Notes: generated by a model not told the origin, from the letters alone. A DNA stretch of 5,980 nucleotides from Actinomycetota bacterium (GCA_947463335.1 CANHRF010000066.1:1-5980), one strand, 5' to 3'; counted from the first letter of the stretch, positions 1-5,852 are shown. A program made the numbers and translations.

Positions 1-30
1 GAGCTCGTCTTGGCCATCATCTTCGCTCAT
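1..30 (-). CDS. 5' end of an unidentified minus-strand gene (partial)
   Basis: Reading the minus strand from position 30 gives ATG followed by an open frame to the window edge, translating as MSEDDGQDEL. A good Shine-Dalgarno match, AGGGGG on the minus strand (plus positions 36-41), sits 5 bases before the ATG, which is stronger than most ribosome sites in this window. Ten acidic, polar residues are too few to identify a family, and no function is proposed. The gene would be divergent from cbiM, sharing the intergenic region up to 164. The call rests on the start codon plus ribosome site only, so it could be a chance ORF. Confidence 0.45.
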   Translation of the reverse strand, partial: MSEDDGQDEL

Positions 31-52
31 CGATACCCCCTGCCTAGATAAT

Positions 53-86
53 CCACTTTGCTTGAGTTGAGATTAGTCCAAAGTGG
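53..86. repeat. Perfect 8-bp inverted repeat in the divergent intergenic region
   Basis: CCACTTTG at 53-60 is exactly complementary to CAAAGTGG at 79-86, with an 18-base loop. A smaller GCTC/GAGC stem follows at 86-98. The repeat lies 23 bases upstream of the minus-strand start codon at 30, so it could be a leader hairpin for that gene or a protein-binding site between the divergent promoters. No U-tract follows on either strand, so it does not resemble an intrinsic terminator. The rest of 31-164 shows no gene. Confidence 0.4.
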
Positions 87-128
87 CTCTCCGGGAGCGC
101 TGACTTAACGGTTTGGGGCTCTTTTCCA

Positions 129-147
129 GATGCGAATCATTTGCATC
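129..147. promoter_or_regulatory. Nur/Zur-like Fur-family operator upstream of cbiM
   Basis: GATGCGAATCATTTGCATC is a 19-bp palindrome centred on C138 with a single mismatched pair. Its inner 15 bases, TGCGA-N5-TTGCA, fit the published Streptomyces Nur (nickel-responsive Fur-family repressor) pattern of TTGCAA-N5-TTGCAA half-sites with one mismatch. The AATCATT core also resembles actinobacterial Zur boxes. It ends 17 bases before the cbiM start codon, where a repressor would block the promoter. Because the downstream genes import Co or Ni, Nur is the more natural regulator. Which Fur-family protein binds is an inference. Confidence 0.55.
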
Positions 148-153
148 TAAGTT
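148..153 (+). promoter_or_regulatory. Possible -10 element for the cbi operon
   Basis: TAAGTT fits the loose actinobacterial TAnnnT -10 pattern and abuts the Nur-like palindrome. Transcription would start around 160, leaving a leader of only a few bases before the ATG at 165. No convincing -35 hexamer is seen at the expected distance, so this is tentative. Confidence 0.25.
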
Positions 154-164
154 AAAGTTGAGCC

Positions 165-842
165 ATGCATATCCCTGATGGGTTCATTGATCTCCCTACT
201 TCTGGCGCTTTCGCAGTCGCAGCCGCCGCTGGCGTGGCCATTTCTATCCGTGGCGCAAAATCCTCGCTCGATGAAAAGACTGCGCCTCTGGCCGGGCTGA
301 CAGCCACCTTTATCTTTGCAGTGCAGATGCTCAACTTTCCAGTAGCGGCAGGCACGAGTGGTCACTTACTTGGCGCTGCCCTTGCCGCGGTTTTAATCGG
401 ACCGTACGCGGCAACACTTGCCATAACAATTGTTTTGATTTTGCAAGCTCTTTTATTTGCCGATGGTGGGTTAAGCGCCCTTGGTTTAAGTATCTTCAAT
501 ATGTCCATCATCGCCGTCTGGTTTGGTTATGGCGTATTTCTTTTGATCAAAAAGTTTATGCCGAAGAAAAAGGTTTCAATCGGTATCGCAGCCGCAATCG
601 CTGCGCTGTTATCGGTTCCAGCTGCAGCAGCAGGTTTCGTTCTGCAATATGCAATTGGTGCAAATGCAACATTTTCAGTTTCCGCAGTCCTGACTGCAAT
701 GATCGGAACGCATTTTCTTATCGGAATCGGTGAAGCGCTAATCACCTTCTTTGCGGTCAGCGCAGTGCTCGCCAGCCGGTCAGATTTAGTTTATGGATAT
801 AAAAATCAAGTCACCCAATTAGAAATTCGGGCCAATAAATGA
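165..842 (+). CDS. cbiM: CbiM/NikM-type ECF transporter substrate-binding membrane protein (cobalt/nickel)
   Basis: This is the S-component of a group I ECF transporter, which binds Co2+ or Ni2+ in the membrane and passes it inward. The 225-residue protein opens with MHIPDGFIDLP, the hallmark CbiM/NikM N-terminus. In the family the free amino end and His2 help chelate the metal, which fixes this ATG as the start because any N-terminal extension would destroy the site. His67 in GTSGHLLGA matches the family's other metal-ligand His in position and context. The Q-A-L-L-F-A-D-G-G segment (about 94-102) and the FNM motif (111-113) are also typical. Several hydrophobic helices span residues 12-28, 41-60, 68-98, 105-128, 138-165 and 172-203. 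It is the first gene of the operon, behind a Nur-like site, and its TGA overlaps the next ATG (ATGA, 839-842). Cobalt versus nickel cannot be decided from sequence alone. Confidence 0.95.
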   Translation: MHIPDGFIDLPTSGAFAVAAAAGVAISIRGAKSSLDEKTAPLAGLTATFIFAVQMLNFPVAAGTSGHLLGAALAAVLIGPYAATLAITIVLILQALLFADGGLSALGLSIFNMSIIAVWFGYGVFLLIKKFMPKKKVSIGIAAAIAALLSVPAAAAGFVLQYAIGANATFSVSAVLTAMIGTHFLIGIGEALITFFAVSAVLASRSDLVYGYKNQVTQLEIRANK

Positions 843-1141
843 AACAGAAAACTTTTTTAATCTCGGGCTTTATCGCATCGCTCTTTCTTGCAGGCGTAGT
901 TTCCTTCTACGCATCTTCTAATCCAGATGGATTAGAGAAAGTTGCTGGTGACATTGGATTTATTGAGACCGCAAAAGAGAACACCAATAGCGATGGGGTG
1001 CTCGCTGATTACGGTGTTAAGGGAGTAGAAAACGAGCGCCTTTCAACCGGTGCAGCAGGAGTGATCGGCGTAATTGCAACCGGCGCAATCTCAACCGGAC
1101 TCTTTTTCTTAATCCGTCGTAAACCTGGCGGAAAAAAATAA
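839..1141 (+). CDS. cbiN: PDGLE-domain protein in the CbiN position
   Basis: This is a 100-residue membrane protein. A hydrophobic helix spans residues 5-24, followed by an extracytoplasmic segment opening with the PDGLE motif (residues 29-33, SSNPDGLEKVA), a LADYGVKG stretch (55-62), a second helix at about 70-92 and a positive tail (RRKPGGKK). The PDGLE family (PF13190-like) is found next to or fused with CbiM/NikM, and CbiN-type proteins are needed for metal loading by the S-component. The positive-inside rule puts both ends in the cytoplasm. The start overlaps the cbiM stop as ATGA, implying coupled translation. The last sense codons are GGA AAA AAA before TAA, a phased slippery sequence just before cbiQ in the -1 frame. 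The symbol cbiN reflects position and role. By sequence it is a PDGLE protein, and nikN would be equally defensible. Confidence 0.85.
   Translation: MKQKTFLISGFIASLFLAGVVSFYASSNPDGLEKVAGDIGFIETAKENTNSDGVLADYGVKGVENERLSTGAAGVIGVIATGAISTGLFFLIRRKPGGKK
1132..1138 (+). other. A_AAA_AAA slippery heptamer at the cbiN/cbiQ junction
   Basis: Seven consecutive A's are phased in the cbiN frame as GGA AAA AAA TAA, which is the X_XXY_YYZ arrangement used in bacterial -1 frameshifting, immediately before the cbiN stop. A one-base backward slip avoids the stop and continues directly into the conserved CbiQ frame (ATA AAA ATT CAA). The G-rich TGGCGG at 1126-1131 is close upstream but closer than usual for a stimulatory Shine-Dalgarno site. 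Function is inferred from phasing and from the absence of an ordinary cbiQ start. Gain of one A, by RNA polymerase slippage or as a correction of a sequencing error, would join the frames equally well. Confidence 0.5.
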
Positions 1142-1956
1142 AAATTCAAAGCCCTGACCTTGATCTAGTACATAGTCACGGCCACCACCACGGACATGAT
1201 GTAGGAGAGCGTCTCTACCTACATCGACATTCGGTAACCCACTCGCTTCCCTCTCACGTCAAAATTTTGACTGTTTTAGCCTTTATCTCGGTCTCAGTCG
1301 CTACCCCGATCACCCGCTGGCCCGCATTTATCGCCTTCTTCAGCCTGTTGATCTTCACCGCAGTGATGAGCAAAATCCCGCTTCTGCTTCTCTTTAAGCG
1401 CGCCTTAATCGAAATTCCCTTTATCTTCTTCGCCATATTGATGCCATTTTTCGGCGAAGGAGAAAAGTTCTCCGTATTCGGATTAGAACTTTATCGCGAT
1501 GGCTTATTGGCCGGAACATCAATTGTCGTAAAGGGAACGCTCGGTGTTTTAGCGGCGGTAATTCTCTCGACCACAACCACAGCCCGCGAGATTTTACGAG
1601 GCCTAGAAACCTTAAAGCTTCCGACGATTATGGTTCAGATCGCCTCTTTTATGTTGCGTTACATCAATGTGATTAGCGATGAGATGGAGCGGATGAAGAT
1701 CGCGCGCGAATCTCGCGGTTTCACTGCTACCGGAATCAAACATTGGAAGGTTTTAGCAACTGCTGCCGCCGCGCTCTTTATCCGTTCATACGAACGCGGT
1801 GAGCGTGTGCACTTGGCAATGCTCTCTCGTGGCTTCGATGGCGTTCTGCCATCTTTGAATAACCAAAACGTCACCCCGCGACAATGGGCTACCGCTTTCT
1901 CGATTCCTCTTCTTGCACTTACCGCTTCACTTATCGCCCTAATGATTGGTTGGTAG
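1138..1956 (+). CDS. cbiQ: CbiQ/EcfT transmembrane coupling protein; start codon non-canonical or frameshift-dependent
   Basis: This is the T-component of the cobalt/nickel ECF transporter, which couples ATP hydrolysis by CbiO to movement of CbiM. The two Ala-Arg-Gly-type coupling motifs are clear: ERMKIARESRGF (1690-1725) and LAMLSRGFDG (1813-1842). Hydrophobic helices lie before, between and after them. The first standard in-frame start is TTG 1267, but conserved sequence continues upstream: LYLHRHSVTHSLPSHVKIL (1213-1269) matches the usual actinobacterial CbiQ opening. The frame is open back to 1123, after a stop at 1120-1122, with no ATG, GTG or TTG. The listed start, ATA 1138, overlaps the cbiN stop just where an ATGA overlap would be expected and has GGCGG six bases upstream. 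ATT 1144 is an alternative. From 1138 the product is 272 residues with a His-rich N-terminus (HSHGHHHGHD). A -1 frameshift would instead give a CbiN-CbiQ fusion of about 372 residues. The family call is firm; the start is not. Confidence 0.9.
   Translation: MKIQSPDLDLVHSHGHHHGHDVGERLYLHRHSVTHSLPSHVKILTVLAFISVSVATPITRWPAFIAFFSLLIFTAVMSKIPLLLLFKRALIEIPFIFFAILMPFFGEGEKFSVFGLELYRDGLLAGTSIVVKGTLGVLAAVILSTTTTAREILRGLETLKLPTIMVQIASFMLRYINVISDEMERMKIARESRGFTATGIKHWKVLATAAAALFIRSYERGERVHLAMLSRGFDGVLPSLNNQNVTPRQWATAFSIPLLALTASLIALMIGW
1198..1225 (+). other. Strong RNA hairpin inside the 5' part of cbiQ
   Basis: GATGTAGG (1198-1205) pairs with CCTACATC (1218-1225), and AGAG (1206-1209) pairs with CTCT (1213-1216). 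That gives 12 base pairs with one bulged A (1217) and a CGT triloop. It lies 59 bases downstream of the A7 run, within the segment encoding DVGERLYLHR. No U-tract follows, so it is not an intrinsic terminator. It could influence ribosome progress or start choice at the junction, or could be a DNA operator. The pairing is certain; any role is inference. Confidence 0.45.
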
Positions 1957-1958
1957 AA

Positions 1959-2702
1959 ATGTCTAACGTCCCGAGTCTGCAGATTTCTGAACTCGCATTT
2001 GCTTACCCCGATGGTAATCAAGCTCTCTTCGGGGTCAATCTCACGATTCAAAAAGGTGAGCGCGTTGCCCTTCTGGGTCCTAACGGCGCCGGCAAGACAA
2101 CGCTAGTAATGCATATGAACGGCATACATCCCACAATGCAGGGAGAAGTTCGCATCTCCGGAGATCTTGTCGATAGCAAAAATAAAGAGTCTCTCAAATC
2201 AATCCGTTCTAAAGTTGGAATTGTTTTTCAAGATCCTGACGATCAATTATTTATGCCAACCGTTGGCGAAGATATTGCCTTTGGTCCTTACAACATGGGC
2301 TTGCGTGGTGAAGAGTTAAATAAGGTAGTTGCAGAAGCCTTAACCCAAGTTGGAATGCTCGAATTTATCGATCGCCCACCGCACCACCTATCTTTTGGAC
2401 AACGTCGCAGAGTCGCCGTTGCAACCGTGCTTGCGATGAAGCCAGAGATTTTGATTCTAGATGAGCCATCTTCAAACCTAGATCCAGCTAGTCGCCGCGA
2501 ATTAGCCGACATCTTGCGCACTCTTGATATCACTATCGTGATGGTTACACACGACCTGCCTTATGCCCACGAACTTTGTGAGAGATCGGTAATTCTTTCC
2601 GGCGGCATCATTGTTGCCGATGGTCAGACTGATGCAATCCTTAAGGATAAAGCTCTTCTAAAATCACATCGTTTGGAGCTGCCTGTAGGCTTCGTTTTAT
2701 GA
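1959..2702 (+). CDS. cbiO: CbiO cobalt/nickel ECF transporter ATP-binding protein
   Basis: This cytoplasmic ABC ATPase powers the CbiMNQO transporter. All catalytic motifs are present in the 247-residue product: Walker A GPNGAGKTT (residues 40-48), Q-loop Gln91 in VFQDPDDQLF, signature LSFGQ (144-148), Walker B ILILDEP (164-170) with catalytic Glu169, D-loop SNLD (172-175) and H-loop His198 in VTHD. LSFGQ in place of LSGGQ, and the QDPDDQLF segment, are characteristic of CbiO/EcfA-type ATPases. The chosen ATG lies two bases after the cbiQ stop. An in-frame ATG at 1884 would add 25 residues encoded inside cbiQ and is unlikely. A single ATPase gene suggests a CbiO homodimer, as usual in metal ECF transporters. 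The stop overlaps the following peptidase ATG (ATGA, 2699-2702). Confidence 0.95.
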   Translation: MSNVPSLQISELAFAYPDGNQALFGVNLTIQKGERVALLGPNGAGKTTLVMHMNGIHPTMQGEVRISGDLVDSKNKESLKSIRSKVGIVFQDPDDQLFMPTVGEDIAFGPYNMGLRGEELNKVVAEALTQVGMLEFIDRPPHHLSFGQRRRVAVATVLAMKPEILILDEPSSNLDPASRRELADILRTLDITIVMVTHDLPYAHELCERSVILSGGIIVADGQTDAILKDKALLKSHRLELPVGFVL

Positions 2703-4732
2703 TTAATGCAAACCCATTTGCCCAAAGAAGTCTCCTTGAATATGAATTGCCGCCATTCGCACTTATAAAAGAGGAGCACTATCTCCCTGCATTCTATGAG
2801 GGTTGCGCTCAACAATTAGCGGAAGTTCAAGAAATTCTAGAGACAACTGGTGCCGCTACTTTCGAGAATACAATTGTTGCTCTGGAAAAAAGTGGGCAGA
2901 TGCTGGCTCGTGTTCTCAGGGTTTTCTTTAACAAATCCTCGAGCGATACCAGTGATTCTTTAGATGCAATTGAAGAAGAACTTGCTCCGAAGCTAGCGGC
3001 GCACCAAGATGCCATCAGTTTGAATCCTGCTCTTTATTCAAGAATCAAAGCTTTATACGATGACCGCGAATCATTGGGATTGAACACTGAAGATGCTTGG
3101 CTGCTTGAGCGTTACTACAAGCGCCTGATTCACGCTGGTGCACATCTTTCTGATGCAGAACGTGAGCGCTTAAAGGAACTTAATGAAGATTTGTCGAAGC
3201 TAGAGACACAGTTCTCAAAGAATGTTTTGACTGATACAAATGATTTAGCGGTAATAGTCGACACTATTGAAGAGCTCGAAGGGCTAAGCGATAACGAGAT
3301 CGCCTCTGCTGCTGCAGCTGCCAAAGACCGTGGGCACGACGGTAAATGGCTGATCGCAATGGTCAACTTTTCTGGCAATCCAGTATTGGATTCCCTTTCA
3401 AATCGCGAACTTCGCAAGAAGATAATGCAGCAATCGTTACTGAAGGCTAACCGTCAGAATGGCAGCGACAATAAGCCTGTCCTTTTAAAGATGGTTAAGT
3501 TGCGCGCAGAACGTGCCAAGTTATTTGGCAATAACACCCACGCCGAACACATAATTTCAGTACAGACAGCAGAACATCCAGACAAAGTTCACGCCATGCT
3601 CAAAAAAATTGCTCCGGCCGCAGTTCGTAATGCCCAAGCAGAGGCCGAGGATCTTAAGAAATCTGCTGGAACAGATATCGAAAGCTGGGACTGGGGTTAC
3701 TACACCGAGAAAGTTCGCCTGGAAAAGTACAACATTGATACCAGCAAGATGCGTCCGTACTTTGAGTTGGAATCAGTCTTGGAAAAGGGAATCTTCTTTG
3801 CCGCTAATAAACTCTTTGGAATCTCATTTAAAGAACGACCTGATTTGATTACCTACCATCCAGAAGCTCGCGCATTTGAGGTCTTCAATGAGGATGGCTC
3901 AAAGCTTGGGTTATTTATCGGTGATTTCTACACACGTGATTCCAAGCGTGGTGGTGCGTGGATGAATAGCCTAGTTTTGCAAAATACTCTCTTTAACCAG
4001 TTGCCAGTTGTAGTTAACAACTTGAATATTGCAAAGCCTCCGGCTGGTACACCAACTCTGCTGACCTTCGATCAAACCACAACGTTATTTCACGAATTTG
4101 GGCACGCGCTGCATGGTTTGCTTTCGCAGGTTAAGTACCCGCTTGTTTCGGGAACTAGCGTTCAGCGCGACTTTGTGGAATTTCCATCTCAAGTAAATGA
4201 GATGTGGATCTTGTGGCCAGAGGTTGTAGAAAACTACGCTCGCCACTTTGAAACTGGAGAGAAGCTGCCGCAAGAGTGGATCGATAACCTCAACGCTGCT
4301 TCAACTTTCAATGAGGGTCACGCGACTACAAGTTATCTAGCGGCGGCGATTTTAGATTTGGCTTGGCACTCACTGACATCTGAAGAAGCAGCAAAAATCA
4401 GCGATGTCGAAGCGTTTGAAACCCAGGCGATAAAAGCTTATGGCCTTGATTTTGCACCAGTGCCGACTCGTTATCGATCTACTTACTTCTCACATATCTT
4501 TGCCGGAGGTTACTCCGCTGGTTACTACGGTTACATCTGGTCAGAGGTATTAGATGCTGACACTGTTGATTGGTTTAAAGAGAATGGTGGATTGCAGCGT
4601 AAGAATGGCGAACACTTTAGAAACACGCTTCTGGGACGAGGTGGATCGATTGATTCAATGCAGATGTTCCGTAATTTCCGCGGACGTGATTCCAAGATAG
4701 AGCCGCTTCTTAAGCGACGCGGTTTGTTATAG
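2699..4732 (+). CDS. dcp: M3 family zinc metallopeptidase, peptidyl-dipeptidase Dcp type
   Basis: This is a cytoplasmic oligopeptide-degrading zinc peptidase of 677 residues, the usual length for Dcp/oligopeptidase A. The HEFGH zinc site is at residues 465-469 (His465, catalytic Glu466, His469). The third ligand is Glu494 in RDFVEFPSQVNEMW, 29 residues after the first His, as in thimet oligopeptidase. The stretch between them (SGTSVQRDFVEFPSQ) resembles E. coli Dcp more than oligopeptidase A. TFNEGHATT (about 537-545) and the C-terminal HIFAGGYSAGYYGYIWSE fit the M3 substrate-binding region. The N-terminal segment NPFAQRS...YELPPF is also Dcp-like. No signal peptide is seen. The ATG overlaps the cbiO stop, so translation is probably coupled to the metal transporter, an unusual partner. 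Its TAG is three bases from the 3' end of the convergent tRNA. Dipeptidyl carboxypeptidase versus endopeptidase activity is not certain from sequence. Confidence 0.92.
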   Translation: MINANPFAQRSLLEYELPPFALIKEEHYLPAFYEGCAQQLAEVQEILETTGAATFENTIVALEKSGQMLARVLRVFFNKSSSDTSDSLDAIEEELAPKLAAHQDAISLNPALYSRIKALYDDRESLGLNTEDAWLLERYYKRLIHAGAHLSDAERERLKELNEDLSKLETQFSKNVLTDTNDLAVIVDTIEELEGLSDNEIASAAAAAKDRGHDGKWLIAMVNFSGNPVLDSLSNRELRKKIMQQSLLKANRQNGSDNKPVLLKMVKLRAERAKLFGNNTHAEHIISVQTAEHPDKVHAMLKKIAPAAVRNAQAEAEDLKKSAGTDIESWDWGYYTEKVRLEKYNIDTSKMRPYFELESVLEKGIFFAANKLFGISFKERPDLITYHPEARAFEVFNEDGSKLGLFIGDFYTRDSKRGGAWMNSLVLQNTLFNQLPVVVNNLNIAKPPAGTPTLLTFDQTTTLFHEFGHALHGLLSQVKYPLVSGTSVQRDFVEFPSQVNEMWILWPEVVENYARHFETGEKLPQEWIDNLNAASTFNEGHATTSYLAAAILDLAWHSLTSEEAAKISDVEAFETQAIKAYGLDFAPVPTRYRSTYFSHIFAGGYSAGYYGYIWSEVLDADTVDWFKENGGLQRKNGEHFRNTLLGRGGSIDSMQMFRNFRGRDSKIEPLLKRRGLL

Positions 4733-4735
4733 GAG

Positions 4736-4808
4736 TGGGCCCAGACGGGCTCGAACCGTCGACCCACGGATTAAAAGTCCGTTGCTCTACCGACTGAGCT
4801 ATAGGCCC
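4736..4808 (-). tRNA. tRNA-Lys (anticodon UUU)
   Basis: The minus strand folds into a complete 73-nt tRNA. The 7-bp acceptor stem is GGGCCTA/TGGGCCC (one T-G pair), the D arm GCTC/GAGC, the anticodon stem ACGGA/TCCGT with loop CTTTTAA, then variable loop GGGTC and T arm GACGG/CCGTC with loop TTCGAGC. Anticodon TTT is at loop positions 34-36, giving tRNA-Lys for AAA/AAG. The discriminator is A (4736). CCA is not encoded (CTC follows), so it must be added by a nucleotidyltransferase. A37 follows a U36-ending anticodon, the context for t6A modification, and the gene for the t6A enzyme Sua5 lies 53 bases upstream on the same strand. No distinct tRNA promoter was recognised, so co-transcription with sua5 is possible. 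Confidence 0.97.
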
Positions 4809-4861
4809 CACTGTAATTTGGCTAGATTTTCACCAAACACTCGCCGTATCTTAGCGGAGTT

Positions 4862-5827
4862 TTATCGCCCTTTTGACGCTCGCATTAAGCGGTCGCGAAT
4901 GGCAAGGGCCAGTCCATCGCCGGCAGGCTCTACAACTACCACTGATTTCAAACCTTGTGCATCGCCTTCGCGAAGTGCGGCATAGATAACTCGCGCAAAA
5001 TCTGCAATATCCATTGGAGCTGCCAAACGAATTACATTTTCAGGTGTTGCAATATCTGCAAGTGCAATGAAACCTTCACCGAGTTCGGGTTTGCGATTTA
5101 AAGAAACGGTTGCTTTTGGTGCGTAATGATTTTCGAGCGAGCCGCTGACTCGAATATTTGTTTCAGTCGTAGAAACTTTGAGTTGCGTGGATTCTTCAAC
5201 CATCTCAATCGTGATTGCACCGGGTCGTAGGATCCGTGGCGCATCAGATGTGCAATCTATAATTGTTGATTCCACACCAACTTGAGAAGGGCCGCCATCT
5301 AGAATCAAATCGCTTTGATCGAGAAATTCACCTATCTCTTCGTGTACTGCTTTAGCTGTTGTTGGCGAGACTTGTCCAAAACGATTAGCGCTCGGTGCGG
5401 CAATTCCTTGGCCACCGATTTTTGCAAAGGCGGAAAGTAGCGCAAGAGCAATCGCGTGATCTGGAACCCGCAAGCCAACTGTGGGTTGTCCGCCTGTTAC
5501 AAAATCTTCGGCCAATAAAGTGCGCTTTAAAACCAGAGTCATTGGGCCGGGCCAGAAATCACGTGCGAGTGAGATTGCATAATCTGGAATCTCATCCGCC
5601 CAATCACCCAGTGATTGCATCGAATGAATGTGCACGATCAATGGATGATCTGCGGGGCGGCCCTTTACTTTGTAAATTCGAGCAACAGCATCTTTATTTG
5701 TGGCATCAGCGCCTAGGCCATAAACAGTCTCGGTCGGCAGTGCGACCAGCCCACCAGATTTCAATAATTGAGCGGCAGACGAGAGCGCATCAGCGGTGCA
5801 ATTAGAGACGAATTCGCCAGCGGTCAT
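4862..5827 (-). CDS. sua5: Threonylcarbamoyl-AMP synthase (Sua5/YwlC/TsaC family, with C-terminal Sua5 domain)
   Basis: This enzyme makes threonylcarbamoyl-AMP from threonine, bicarbonate and ATP, the first step of t6A37 modification in ANN-decoding tRNAs. Numbered from the ATG at 5827 (321 residues), the YrdC domain covers about residues 15-205. It shows VALPTETVYGLGADA, the KVKGRPADHPL substrate/ATP-binding stretch, WPGPMTLVL, GLRVPDH and the APSANRFGQVSPT motif. RILRPGAI closes it, then a linker with SGSLENHYAPKA, typical of Sua5 proteins, leads into the C-terminal Sua5 domain (about 240-321). The length matches two-domain Sua5 rather than single-domain TsaC. The start is chosen at ATG 5827 because a good -10 hexamer (GATAAT) sits 7 bases upstream. 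A GTG at 5866 would add 13 residues but would abut the divergent gene's ATG directly. The tRNA-Lys gene follows 53 bases downstream. Confidence 0.93.
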   Translation of the reverse strand: MTAGEFVSNCTADALSSAAQLLKSGGLVALPTETVYGLGADATNKDAVARIYKVKGRPADHPLIVHIHSMQSLGDWADEIPDYAISLARDFWPGPMTLVLKRTLLAEDFVTGGQPTVGLRVPDHAIALALLSAFAKIGGQGIAAPSANRFGQVSPTTAKAVHEEIGEFLDQSDLILDGGPSQVGVESTIIDCTSDAPRILRPGAITIEMVEESTQLKVSTTETNIRVSGSLENHYAPKATVSLNRKPELGEGFIALADIATPENVIRLAAPMDIADFARVIYAALREGDAQGLKSVVVVEPAGDGLALAIRDRLMRASKGR

Positions 5828-5834
5828 GTCCGCA

Positions 5835-5840
5835 ATTATC
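5835..5840 (-). promoter_or_regulatory. Probable -10 element for sua5 (leaderless transcript)
   Basis: On the minus strand GATAAT, five of six matches to TATAAT, ends 7 bases before the ATG at 5827. That spacing would place the transcription start at or near the start codon, a leaderless arrangement common in actinobacteria. No Shine-Dalgarno site is visible before this ATG, which agrees. The -35 region is not convincing. Confidence 0.4.
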
Positions 5841-5852
5841 GCGCCTTTTTGC

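Noticed and set aside
86..125. Attenuator: GAGC at 95-98 can pair with GCTC at 118-121 followed by TTTT, competing with the 86-98 stem
   Set aside because: The stems are only 4 bp, and the likely cbiM promoter lies downstream of this element, so it would not be transcribed with cbiM.
31..164. Cobalamin riboswitch upstream of cbiM
   Set aside because: No B12-box or other conserved adenosylcobalamin riboswitch segment could be found on the plus strand, and the space is short for a full element plus promoter.
1267..1956. cbiQ starting at TTG 1267
   Set aside because: There is no Shine-Dalgarno site before it, a 125-base gap would be left in an otherwise overlapping operon, and it discards conserved CbiQ sequence (LYLHRHSVTHSLP) encoded just upstream.
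1884..1958. N-terminal extension of cbiO from ATG 1884
   Set aside because: The extra 25 residues overlap the 3' end of cbiQ, do not resemble CbiO, and the ATG at 1959 has ideal spacing to the cbiQ stop and to Walker A.
1659..2051. Long antisense reading frames over cbiQ, cbiO, dcp and sua5
   Set aside because: They run opposite strong protein-family genes, carry no recognisable motif, and follow from the codon bias of the true genes.
4703..4722. Intrinsic terminator at the end of dcp (CGCTT-CTT-AAGCG followed by a T-rich stretch)
   Set aside because: The stem is only 5 bp, the T-rich stretch is interrupted and displaced from it, and it lies inside coding sequence. It is too weak to annotate as a terminator.
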